From Cordylochernes scorpioides (taxonomy: Eukaryota > Arthropoda > Arachnida > Pseudoscorpiones > Chernetidae): DNA of 64,000 bases. The position numbers and the translations under genes were made by a program. Numbering within the stretch: the first letter of the stretch is position 1; each line of letters starts with the position of its first letter. Below are positions 54,345-64,000 of the stretch, one piece after another. The stretch lies in assembly GCA_030710605.1 (NCBI GenBank), contig CP092864.1, positions 138,955,160 through 139,019,159 on the forward strand, given 5' to 3'. Below the pieces are notes generated by a model. That model did not search any database. It was not told where the DNA came from and saw nothing but the letters and a program-made list of their open reading frames with translations.

Positions 54345-54440
54345 TAAATCAACGTTCAGTTGATTTTTATTCCACTAGATGGCGCTCTGCCATCTAAAAA
54401 GTTCATGTGAGTGGTCAGGATAAGCTTATTTTGTTTTTAA
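54345..54440 (+). mobile_element. Family 2 tail fragment
   Basis: ctagatggcgctctgccat followed by gtcaggataagcttattttg. Confidence 0.75.
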
Positions 54441-54444
54441 CGTG

Positions 54445-54715
54445 TATAGAACGAAATTTGACAATTATACCGCAAATGTTTCTTTTGAACGAAAAATCGA
54501 AATTTATTTTAAGGAGAAATAACGATTATTTCTAATCTTGGGTTCGTTTCCCATCCCTGGACACTTTATTTTTCCGTTTATCATTACTCTTCACAATTCA
54601 TCCTATCATACTTCATCCCTAAGGTTAGAAATAATCGTTATTTCTCCTTAAAATAAATTTCGAATTTTCGTTCAAAAGAAACATTTGCGGTATAATGGTC
54701 AAACTTCGTTCTATA
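54445..54715. mobile_element. Foldback element, intact copy, with tRNA-like loop
   Basis: Arms of about 90 bp pair (taccgcaaatgtttcttttg and its complement). The loop contains gggttcgtttcccatccctg, a B-box-like piece similar to the SINE head at 14.34 kb. Confidence 0.85.
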
Positions 54716-54894
54716 ATCATAAGCCGCATTATATTATAAATATACATGTGTGTGTATTTGTATGTTCTCAAATTTGATTTTTTAATTTAATATTTGAAGA
54801 TAGAAAAATTTACTTTAAAATATGTATATCAGAAAGTGGTATGTGTCTTAAATAAATATTCAGGGTGGGAATAAAAATAAATCAACGAATTATT

Positions 54895-55190
54895 TATATT
54901 CAGAAACACCAAATTGTTCCTGTGGAGAAACTGAACAAACTGCTCTTCACCTTATCTATGACTGTCCGAACTTTACAGAAGTGAGACATCGATTGTTCCC
55001 TGATCTAAATCATTTAACTCTCTTACATCAGCCACTTTGTCTATATAAATTTTATGTACTCTGTCGATATATACATGTTAATATGTAAATGTTTAATTCT
55101 AAGTTCTAATTTGTTTGTTGTTTTGTTTTCTCTGTAATATGCGCAAATATTTCAAAATCGAGTCTGGTTGATTAATAAATAAATAATGTA
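54895..55190 (+). pseudogene. LINE 3' end
   Basis: Reads NCSCGETEQTALHLIYDCPNF, broken by no stop until about 55085, then a UTR and a ttaataaataaataatg tail. 5'-truncated. Confidence 0.85.
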
Positions 55191-55199
55191 TTTTTTAAA

Positions 55200-55699
55200 A
55201 TGAATTATATTGATTTCGCGAAAGATGGCGCAAGGCATCAGTTACTCCAAGATGAAAAAATACCATTTTCGTAAAAAGTTAAAAAATGTATAATTGAATA
55301 TAAATAGTAATAAAAAAAAATGCATTTCAAAGTCAACAAAGTCTACCAATTAACCAAATTCATCGATAGATGGCGTCTAGTTTTGAAATATATTTTGACG
55401 TGAGAGGTGACCTTTATTTTTATAGGAATATTTATGCCTTAAATACGATTTTATTATAAACCTGTTACGTCTTAATCGAGGATTGACTGTAGAATTCAAC
55501 ATGGCGTTTTTTTTTTTTTTTTTGCATTCCCAAATTATTTGCATAGAAATACCTTACTTGCATATCTGATTCATAAAAAAAGAAGAATGTGTCATTTTAA
55601 TAGATTCAGTGAATAATAAAAAGTGTTCAATGCGGGATTGAAATCCTGGAAAGTGGCTGTTGAAAATTGACGGTTTATTCTCCACCAAGCCTCCTAATA
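55200..55699. mobile_element. Fragments of family 1/2 ends and a decayed SINE head
   Basis: agatggcgcaaggcatcagt at 55225, agatggcgtctagttttga at 55368, and a degenerate SINE-B-like head at 55625-55695. Confidence 0.5.
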
Positions 55700-56465
55700 G
55701 GAAAAAAAGAGAGGGATAAATATTTGTATACTTACCTTTGTTAGTATTGTCATCGAAATAAAGCTAGTAGATGATGACTACAGACTGGCAAGGTATGGAT
55801 ACAAAGACATGGGGATCATATGACACAGTAGGTTCCACCAGTCTCCTGATAGAAAAAGAGAAGGATAAATATTTGCATATTTACCTTTGTTAGTATTGTC
55901 ATCGGACAAAATCTAGTAGATGATGACTACAGACTGGCAGGGTATAGATACAAAGACATAGGGATCATATGACACAGTGGGATAAAGTAGGTTCTACCAA
56001 GCTTCCAATAGGAAAAAATATATATATTTGCATATTTAACCTTGTTAGTATTGTCATCGGACAAAAGCTAGTAGATGATGACTACAGACTGGCAGGGTAT
56101 AGATACAAAGACATAGGGATCATATGACACAGTGGGATAAAGTAGGTTCTACCAAGCTTCCAATAGGAAAAAATATATATATTTGCATATTTAACCTTGT
56201 TAGTATTGTCATCGGACAAAAGCTAGTAGATGATGACTACAGACTGGCAGGGTATAGATACAAAGACATAGGGATCATATGATACAGTGAGATAAAGTAG
56301 GTTCCACCAGTCTCCTGATAGGAAAAGAGAAGGATAAATATTTGCACATTTACCTTTGTTAGTATTGTCATCGGACAAAAGCTAGTAGATGATGACTACA
56401 GACTGGCAGGGTATAGATACAAAGACATAGTAATCATATGACACCGTGGGATAAAGTAGGTTCCC
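55700..56465. repeat. About 155-bp tandem repeat, five units
   Basis: Units share ttagtattgtcatcggacaa and gatgatgactacagactggc; two neighbouring units are 155 bases apart by direct counting. Confidence 0.92.
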
Positions 56466-56555
56466 GAGGATACAATTACCATTCCCAACCGGTAATTTGA
56501 CGTATCAAATCAACACTTTCCTGTATATCTCATGATATGTTCTCCAGTATCCGGG

Positions 56556-56556
56556 A

Positions 56557-56585
<29 letters not shown>
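56556..56585. repeat. (TC)n microsatellite
   Basis: About 30 bases of alternating T and C. Confidence 0.95.
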
Positions 56586-56587
<2 letters not shown>

Positions 56588-56835
56588 ATTCCCCAGGCCT
56601 TTAATTAAGAGCTTTCATCTTACATTGATTCGTCCTTGAGTTTAAGAACGATAAGCACAATGCTAGAAAGTATCATTATGCAAATAGGTAGTTAGCTATA
56701 ACACTATAAATGACAGAAAATTCGCTGAGGGAATTTTCCTCAACGGTTTTTCTTTCATTTATAATTTTACCGAGGGGATTATACAAGTATTAGTAACAGC
56801 TATAAGACGATACATTCCGACTTGAGACAAACTGC

Positions 56836-56940
56836 GTTTTCTACATGTGTAAACATGTGGTGCACTTACAGTAAATGCAGTATCCAACTTCTACCCACCA
56901 TGATTTTCATGGCCTATACCACGAGTACTAGAGATATTAA
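56836..56940 (+). mobile_element. SINE-B 3' half
   Basis: tgtggtgcacttacagtaaa through gtactagagat. Confidence 0.85.
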
Positions 56941-57059
56941 AAATCAATATAAAAATGTCTAGCATATCTTGTTACAATCTCTACAAATATGCGTAAAGAC
57001 AAAAAGAAACTACAGAACGGCACAAAATTGCAAAATATCCCTATGTTTAACCAATTGTT

Positions 57060-57680
57060 TCATTTTGTCAGGAGTATCCTGTGTAGGAAAATAAAAATTA
57101 AGAATGAAAAAGCATATTCTGATTATGCAAATAAAAGTTGATTGCTAGCAATATATATCGGAATAATAATAACAATTTTTTTCTTTAAATATTCCAGAAT
57201 TTTGACCAAAATACCTTTCTTGATAAAGTAAGAAAAGCCAACCAAGTACGCGTTTCGGGCTATTGTTCTTCGTCAGCGTAGTGTAGGCTTATACCTCAAA
57301 GACCAAACAAAAGCAGATCTCCAACGTCTCATGGAAGAACCCCCTCCAATTATATATTAAATAATGCACAAAATTACAAAAAAGGTGTAATCAGTTGTTT
57401 TGTATGTTCAAAGGTATCCTGTGTAGGAAAAGGCTTTTGATTACCTGCGCCCTCAATCGGAATAAATATCATCTAATCGTTGATTTTTGAAAATTATCCC
57501 AGAATATTGGCCAAAAAATTCCCTTTCTCGATAAACCAAGAAAAGCCATTCAGGTACGCGTTTCGAGCTATTGGTCCAGTCAGAATGGTGTAGGCATTGA
57601 ACCTCAAAGACCAAACAAAAGCAGATCTCCATCGTCTCGTGAAAGGAACCCCTCCAATTATATATAATAAATAATTCGCA
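57060..57680 (-). mobile_element. Two direct copies of a family 2 element
   Basis: 57060-57360 and 57395-57680 share tcctgtgtaggaaaa, aagcagatctcca and a hammerhead-like motif on the minus strand. Tandem spacing is about 335 bases. Confidence 0.75.
57236..57289 (-). ncRNA. Hammerhead motif, family 2, helix II broken
   Basis: Core CUGACGA, GAAA and ACGCGU-A are kept; outer helix I AGCC/GGCU pairs. Helix II reads AGAA against GCCC and cannot form. The neighbour at about 57540-57600 has also lost part of the core. Confidence 0.6.
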
Positions 57681-58079
57681 AGAAATTGAATTCATAATAG
57701 ATACCTTCCCACTAATTGGATTTATTCAATTATTGGAATTTTAAAAATAAAACCTTATAAAGGGAAATGTTTGATATCTAGACAAATAGAGTTAATGAAA
57801 TTGTGGCATCGAGGAAATGTATAATATGATATCTAATTAGAAATTAATTTTATTATGGTTCCATTATCATTTTAAAAAGCCAATTTAATGTGGTTAGATT
57901 TGAAATAAAATACTAACCATTGGTATGTTTGAAATTTGACATTTATGCTTTTTTTTACCTTTAGATAATAAGGCGTATGTTAGCTTTTAATCAGTAAGTC
58001 TTGTATTTTATTGTTGCAGTTATGCCAGTGATCAAGGCGCTGAATTTGTCAATTTCTATTGACAGGCATAAGCAATTTT
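57681..58079. other. Unassigned
   Basis: Nothing recognised. Confidence 0.4.
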
Positions 58080-58345
58080 AGCATTAGCGCGCCATCTATT
58101 ATGGATATTCAAAACTATTATAGACGCGTATGATTCTTCTGTAAAAATTAAACAATTTCTACTGTCCTTACTGCAATAGTAAAATTAATAGGAGGGCTTG
58201 GCTCATCAGTGAGGACCCTTCCAGCGGTTTTGCCAGTTTAATCCCTGATGAGCCAGGCCCTCCTATAATTTTTCCATTTCAGTAAGGGCAGTAGAAATTG
58301 TTTAATTTTTAAAAGAATCATAGTTCGAATTTTCATAAGCAAGCA
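58080..58345 (-). mobile_element. Family E' foldback element
   Basis: Left end gcgcgccatctattatgga; arms pair through aggagggcttggctcatca; right arm slightly shortened. Confidence 0.85.
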
Positions 58346-58856
58346 GTTTTTTTTTTATTTTCTCAGTTTTTAGCGGGAATAATGTTGTTTTCGTTTGTTA
58401 AGTAAACCTATCTTTCACGACTTCTTATTGGACGAATGTGGCCATGTTTGTATATAAGAGGGGGCAATGGCAGGGGAAGGCAAACTGCGGTTCGAAAGAC
58501 GGAGTGAGGTCAGTGAGGATTATTATTGTATTATGAGGCTTAAAGTGTTCACTGTGTGATTGTCTGGTGATCTCCTCGCATTCCTGTGACACGATAAGGA
58601 GTTGCCTTTTTTCTTTCTTAATTTATGCACCATATCCCAGTAAAATATCATATCTTTTCAAATAGAAGACACTTCGGCCAGTAAATCCTTTCACTTAAGA
58701 TGGCAAGGCAACTAGAGAAGACTTTGATCAAGTATGCAAGAAGAGACAATAAAAAGATTTACTGGCCGAAGTATATTTTAAATTTGAAGAACTATGAATG
58801 CCGGCCAGGCAGCCTCTATCTTTACGATAATATAATATTTGTACTATTTTTCATAT
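58346..58856. other. Unassigned; small inverted repeat
   Basis: cacttcggccagtaaatc (58669) is inverted at about 58757. At 58600-58650 there is a piece shared with the ends of family 2 foldbacks. The open frame at 58700 is not supported. Confidence 0.4.
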
Positions 58857-59147
58857 ATACCTATCCCCCTATTTACACGGCACTTGTTTTACACGTTTTC
58901 GCTTTTACACGGTTTTCCAAATAAGTTTTTTTTTGTTTTTATCGCACTATACTAAATGCTACTGTGATTGAACACATGCGCTGTGTACACATCTCACGAG
59001 GAATCCTGAGCTTATGTGCTGATTTGCTGCACACGCACACTGTGTCTGTATTTCTTCGCATAAAAATTTCGCGATTTTTTTTTTATTTTCGATTTACACG
59101 TTTTTCTCAGGAACGTATCTACCGTGTAAATCGGAAGATAGGTGTAT
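58857..59147. mobile_element. MITE family M, copy 2 (inverted relative to copy 1)
   Basis: Same terminal repeats and internal sequence as 34498-34775. Confidence 0.85.
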
Positions 59148-59554
59148 ATACTTAAAGTAATGACGATACAAAAAGAAGAGAATTTTGTCTGGAACTGAAC
59201 AGGTCTATGTGATGTTAGAACCAATGTTATCCGAATTAAATCACATTTCGATGTTAGAGAAGTGATGTTTCCATTAACTTGGGTTCTCAATCAAATCTCC
59301 TCCTAAGTGCATTCTTTTGTGTGAAGAGCCATTATGTGCTGGTGGTTGTTAATGGACACAAGATATCTCAGGTGTGCTTATCTACACAGAGGGCTAATGC
59401 CCTTGCAGCAAATTGCAGTCAGGGGTAGAATATTTTTGGCTTTTTTCCTCTTCCGTAGGTTTTCTTTCCTCAATAGTACATTTCCTTCTTTACATATTAT
59501 ACTGATGAATCTCTGTAGAAATGTGGTATCATTTATACTCATTTATTTATTGAG
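59148..59554. other. Unassigned
   Basis: Nothing recognised. Confidence 0.4.
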
Positions 59555-59835
59555 AAAAAAAAGAGGCATTTCCTTATCGTGAAACTAAAAGTTACTGATG
59601 GCTTGCGCCATCTATCGGAATAAATATCAACTATTCGTTGATTTTTAATATTCCAGAATTGTGGCCTAAAAATGGATATTTGGCCAATTCTAGAATAATT
59701 AAAAATTAACCAATAGTTGATCAACTGAATTGAATCAACTAAAAGTAGCTGATGGCTTGCGCCGTCTATCGAAAAAAAAAATAAAACGAAAAGTTGATAT
59801 TTATTCCTATAAATGGGGCAAGCCATCATATCTTT
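59555..59835. mobile_element. Family 2 foldback with a duplicated end
   Basis: gatggcttgcgccatctatc at 59599 is repeated as gatggcttgcgccgtctatc at 59751 and inverted at about 59815. The hammerhead centre is deleted. Confidence 0.8.
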
Positions 59836-60022
59836 AAAAAAATATCAAATATCTGTAATATAACTTAATGAAAAGATCAAAATATATCGACAAAACCTCT
59901 TCGTCCTTATCTCCACTCAATCATATCAGGGTAGCAAGCTTGTAAAGCTTGTTGATGGTGTCTGCTGGGAATAAGTAGAGCTCATCAATGGATGAGTCAA
60001 TAATAATCAGTCCATACCCAGA

Positions 60023-60205
60023 CATGATAGACAAAACTTAAGCAAGTTTCATATTTTATGCATATACCACTCTTTATTTGTTTATTTAACGGCGGATTTC
60101 CCATACATGAAAATTTGAACGTTCTCCTTATGAAAAGTAATTTTAAAAAATATAATAATAAAATTAAAAAAGTACAAATTCCTTGAGTTTTGTCCATTTA
60201 CAGGC
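60023..60205. mobile_element. Short Tc1-like MITE
   Basis: Ends atagacaaaacttaagcaag and ttccttgagttttgtccat are inverted; about 180 bp. Confidence 0.7.
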
Positions 60206-60214
60206 TTGATACTC

Positions 60215-60300
60215 TTTGACCAAGAGGGCTTGGTTCATCGGTAGTAATGCATCCCAGTGGTTTCGGCAATTTGATCAACCAGATCGCTTCAATTACACTG
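60215..60300 (+). mobile_element. E arm fragment
   Basis: gagggcttggttcatcggta, then cagtggtttcggcaatttga. Confidence 0.75.
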
Positions 60301-60306
60301 GTCAAC

Positions 60307-60432
60307 AAGATTTTTGCACAAGAGAACCTGATTATGTTTCTAGTGTAACTTTTCATGCTGAACTCAAAAATCTAATCAGAAATTTCCCATCACCTATGGT
60401 TTTTGCGTGACGGTCTTTTTTTAGTATTGGAA
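60307..60432 (+). repeat. Inverted repeat, left arm
   Basis: Reverse complement of about 61480-61605. Both arms encode the phrase VSSVTFHAELKNLIRNFPS, pointing towards each other. Confidence 0.85.
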
Positions 60433-60640
60433 TAAATACACTAAAAATGGCAAACAATGTCACGTAACTGGTTTATCAAAAATATTTTTCTTTCTCCACA
60501 AAGAAATAGCATCTTATCTACATGTCCTGAATCCAAATATACCATTAGTTTATTTCTATTACACAATATTTCTGAGATACACCTACTTGAATTTGGAAAT
60601 ATTGTTAATATATAGGCATATATGAACGAAACATATTTAT

Positions 60641-61700
60641 TTATTGAAAAGCAGTGACAGTGGATTTTCTTCTATAATTTGCTTGTGGTAGATCCCTCTT
60701 GAGTGTCCAGCAGTAGTCGACAAGCATAGCGGGACTCCATTTACCTTGGTACCGCTTCTCCATGCTTGATATATCTTGATGAAACCTCTCACCATGCTCA
60801 TCGCTAACTGCGCCAAGATTGTCTGGAAAGAAATCTAGATGTGAATGCAGGAAATGGATCTTGAGGGACATGTTACATCCCAGTGCCTTGTAGGAAAGCA
60901 ACAGATCATTAACTATGTCTCGGTAATTTTCAACCTTGACACTTCCTAAGAAGTTTTTACAAACGTTTCTAAAGGAATTCCATGCTGCTGCTTCAACTTC
61001 ATTCAAACTATTTGAAAATTTCCATCTTGCTGCAATTCTCGAATCTGAGGTCCAACGAAAATGCCTTCTTTAATCTTCGCTTCACTTATACTAGAAAATT
61101 TTTGTTTAGGTAGGCAAATCCACACTGGCATTTCGATACATTGCCTCGACAAAGTTCTTCATTAATCCCAGTTTAATATGTAATGGTGGTAAGTAAATAT
61201 TTTCTGAATCGATCAAGGGTATATTTGCAATATTTTTATATCCTGGAGTAAAGATTTTACGGTTTGGCCAGATTTTTTTAATGTAATGCCTTTCCCTATC
61301 TCTGCTATCCCACTCACACAGAAAACAACAAAATTTTGTATATCCAAGCTGTAATCCACGCAAGAGAGCAACGACTTTCAAATCGCTGCATATTTTCCAA
61401 CCGTATCTTTCATATTCTATCTTTTTCAAAAGCAGTTTCATGTTTTCGTAAGTCTCTTTCATGTTGGATGCATGTATTTATCCCAATACTAAAAAAAGAT
61501 CGTCAGGCAAAAACCATGGGTGATGGGAAATTTCTGATTAGATTTTTGAGTTCAGCATGAAAGGTTACACTAGAAACACCATCAGGTTCTCTTGTGCAAA
61601 AAAAAAGTTTTTTTGTAGACCTTATTAGCTCATTTGGTATTTGTGTAACAGCCTGTTGAAGGAAGTCACAGTACGAAAGCTTGCCAAGATTATATCGCAT
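60641..61700 (-). pseudogene. Broken multi-copy ORF (uncharacterised family)
   Basis: Three minus-strand segments follow in order. 61700-61503 ends with the inverted-repeat phrase. 61462-61106 has two Cys (CCFLCEWDSRDRE) and YLPPLHIKLGLMKNFVEA. 61006-60641 has LSYKALGCNMSLKIHFLHSH and SDEHGERFHQDISSMEKRYQ. I recall this SDEHGERFHQDI block from unnamed multi-copy ORFs in many invertebrates, possibly transposon-derived, but did not verify it. Stops and frameshifts between segments show it is dead. Confidence 0.7.
61480..61605 (-). repeat. Inverted repeat, right arm
   Basis: Partner of 60307-60432; lies inside the first segment of the broken ORF. Confidence 0.85.
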
Positions 61701-61799
61701 AAAGAATCTTGTCGCTTTTAGATTTTATTATTTTATTCGAAGTATATTATTTATTTGCTTATAATGCCTGCATTTTGATTCTTTGTTAGGTAATTGGTA

Positions 61800-62085
61800 T
61801 TTGGAGTAACTGTGGTTGGTCACTGGACATGCATCGGACCTGAAAGGCTGTTATTGGGTTCTGTGCTGCCAGGAGTATAGGAGCTTGATTATATGCTTCC
61901 TTCCTGTAACTGATTTAGTGATTTATTTAATATAGTGATTTATTTAATTTATAATTTAGAGCACATTTGTCATGATTAGATTTTTAATTTGGCTTCCTGT
62001 AGCCTGGCTTCCTGTGTGGCTTTCTTCCTGTAGTGAATCTATAAAAGACCGGTGGTCTTAATGAAGCTGTGTGTATGTTTGTGTT
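61800..62085 (+). promoter_or_regulatory. LTR-like segment, second copy
   Basis: Shares ggacatgcatcggacctg, ataaaagaccggtggtctta and aagct.tgtgtatg with 28755-28890. Contains a local duplication of tagtgatttatttaat. Confidence 0.4.
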
Positions 62086-62504
62086 TACTTAGAGTAGTTG
62101 TAATATAATTTATTCGCGATCAAAAATGTGGAAAATTGCATGCATTACATCCCAAACACGACGCCAGCCATCTGTCTTGAGCTCGATGTTCTAGAGTAAA
62201 TATTTATAAAATTATTTTAGTGTTTGGTAATATGAATAATGAATATTTTCGCGTGTCAAGCACTACTAGTCAGTTTAAAAAGGCGTTGTGTCCAGCAAGG
62301 GATAGAAAGTGCAGTGTCATCGAGCATAAGCAAGTAGGACCGAACGGCCTTGAAAAGATAGATGGATCCTGAACGATTTTCAATAGCGATCGAGCCATCT
62401 GGAGCACATTTCCTGTTCGATTCCGTCCCATGCAGTACGTGGAGTTACTGTATTGGTTCCCTTTCTGACATTTTCCAATCCTCGCTCTGTAGCTTTTTTT
62501 ATTA
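62086..62504. other. Unassigned
   Basis: Nothing recognised. Confidence 0.4.
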
Positions 62505-63355
62505 TTATTATCCTTAGTACATGTAGTACAGGCCATGNNNNNNNNNNNNNNNNNNNNNNNNNNNNNNNNNNNNNNNNNNNNNNNNNNNNNNNNNNNNNNN
62601 NNNNNNNNNNNNNNNNNNNNNNNNNNNNNNNNNNNNNATAATCATGCTGGGTGGTAATTAGCAACTGCTTTTACTGTAAGTGTACCACATGTAAACACAT
62701 ATTATTATCATTATTTCCTAGTACACGTAGAAGAGGCCATGATAATCATGGTGGATGGTAGTTAGCAACTGCTTTTACTGTAAGTGTACCACATGTCTAC
62801 ACGTGTGAAACGCAGTTCGAGCCCCCGTTTGGTTACTTGCACTCGCTTGTAAGGTTGGACTTTTGCTAGTATCGGGGGCCATTGGAGCATTCTTTTTAAT
62901 TAGAAAAAAGTGTCAAATGCTGGATTCGATCCGGGTCGTAGCAGTCAACCTCCACCTCCCTTATACTAGGCTTGAGAGAGAGTCATCAGTCGAAAGCGCT
63001 TGCCAAATTTTAACAAAGAAACATCTTGTAATTTTTCTTTTTTTTTACGTTTTTCAAATTATCCCTAGTACACGTGGTACAGGCCCATGTTAATCATAGT
63101 AGTTAGAAGTAGGTGACTGCTTCAACTGTAAGTTCACCACATGTCTATACATGTGAAGAGCAGTTCGGCTTTGCGCTTTCAAATGTGCAACAGCCCCGTT
63201 TAGTTACTTCCATCGCTGGTGGGGTTGTACTTTTGCAAGTATCGGGGGGCCATTGGAGCATTTATTTTTAATTAGAAAAAAGTGTCCAATGCAGGATTCG
63301 ATCCTGGGTCGTAGCGGTCAAAACCAACAGTTTAGATCACCCTTCCACTGACCCT
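62505..63355 (-). mobile_element. Cluster of three SINE-B copies
   Basis: A 3' fragment split by the gap (62505-62700), a nearly full divergent copy (62708-62955) and a full copy (63058-63355), all on the minus strand. These copies are more diverged than those at 35.4 and 37.6 kb. Confidence 0.85.
62538..62637. other. Assembly gap, 100 N, inside a SINE
   Basis: The bases on each side (ggccatg and ataatcatg) join without loss in the SINE-B consensus. Confidence 1.
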
Positions 63356-64000
63356 CCGCTCTGTTAATAGAATATACGAGTGTATATATATATAATCTAC
63401 GGATATTTTTTTCAGTGCATGTCAATAGAATGTATTTTTTTCCTAAGTCTACATGGATGGCCTACTTACTTGGTAGGACGATGGTAATATCGACACATAT
63501 TTTTTACTTTGATTATAGTGAGTTATGCAAATTACGCTTCAAGCAGTATGTCAAGAAAGCGGTGAAGAAGTAGGCTAGGGAAATGAGGTCGAAACCAAGC
63601 AAAAAAAATGCTGAGACTGGAATAGAAAAGGCACCCAACCATGACGGCTTCTGAACGGCCGAGTTGGCTTAACCACTTTCTATGCCATAAGTCATTACAC
63701 AACATTCCAGGTACAGTATAGAATAAAGAATGGCCTAAATGTATCAAACCCGTTTGATCTAATTTCAACAAAAGACAAATATATAAAATTAAACTCATTT
63801 TGCAGATTTATTTTTAATTATATAAAAAAATTACTAAATTCCTTTGTGTGGAACGTTTTTATTTTGAAATTAAATCTGTTTAATATAGTTTTAATTGAAT
63901 AATTCTCTAATATCTTGCATATTTTCATTCTAAAATATTCCTTAAAACTTTCTTCAATTTGTAAATTATTTTTCTTGAATACACACAATACTTTACAACT
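63356..64000. other. Unassigned
   Basis: The open frame 63532-63798 on the minus strand has no recognised domain. Otherwise AT-rich sequence. Confidence 0.4.

Noticed and set aside
55700-56465. CRISPR-like array of 155-bp units
   Set aside because: Units are long and repeat throughout without unique spacers; the window is eukaryotic. It is an ordinary tandem repeat.

Overview
This is 64 kb of AT-rich animal nuclear DNA, most likely from an invertebrate (possibly an arthropod; I cannot name the species). Supporting signs are a eukaryotic tRNA-Tyr gene with a short intron at the canonical site, a tRNA-Gly gene with its own T-run, and remains of mariner, hAT, Tc1/pogo-like, Ty3/gypsy, Jockey/R1-like LINE and Penelope-like elements. 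I found no convincing single-copy host protein gene. Nearly all recognisable sequence is mobile DNA, often nested, and two 100-base N blocks mark scaffold gaps.

Layout. 0-4.9 kb: LINE 3' ends, a tRNA-headed SINE ('SINE-B') split by a hAT-type element, and a tRNA-Tyr gene with a SINE-like tail. 5-10 kb: dispersed repeats, tRNA-Gly, a foldback element carrying a LINE insertion, and a Penelope-type GIY-YIG coding remnant split by a foldback retroposon. 10-18.7 kb: hammerhead-bearing repeats, a G-run island, a 73-bp minisatellite ending in a long hairpin, a pogo-like MITE and a solo LTR. 20.3-25.8 kb: a full-length, very young Ty3/gypsy element with identical LTRs. 26-32 kb: 76-bp satellite arrays derived from a Tc1-like MITE, and LTR-like fragments. 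34-43 kb: more SINEs, MITEs, a 21/63-bp satellite, and the best cluster of hammerhead-like motifs. 43-64 kb: mariner pseudogene, foldbacks, tandem repeats, a broken multi-copy ORF flanked by inverted repeats, and a SINE cluster.

The main discovery candidate is a set of short retroposons that carry type I hammerhead ribozyme motifs. Core CUGANGA, helix II, GAA(A/G), a short palindromic helix III, a UH cleavage site and a two-part helix I with an internal loop recur in at least three sequence-distinct families (family 1: 11.1 and 47.3 kb; family 2: 35.1, 41.3, 46.9 and 57.2 kb; family 3: 40.8 kb), with compensatory base changes. Several of these families, and an abundant foldback family ('E'), end in an AGATGGCG motif. 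Where insertion sites can be read they have 12-14 bp target duplications, and one E insertion lies inside Penelope-type coding sequence. I infer non-autonomous, Penelope- or retrozyme-like retroposons that insert as inverted and tandem dimers. Family names used here (SINE-B, E, E', F, H, K, L, M, U, 1, 2, 3) are my own labels.
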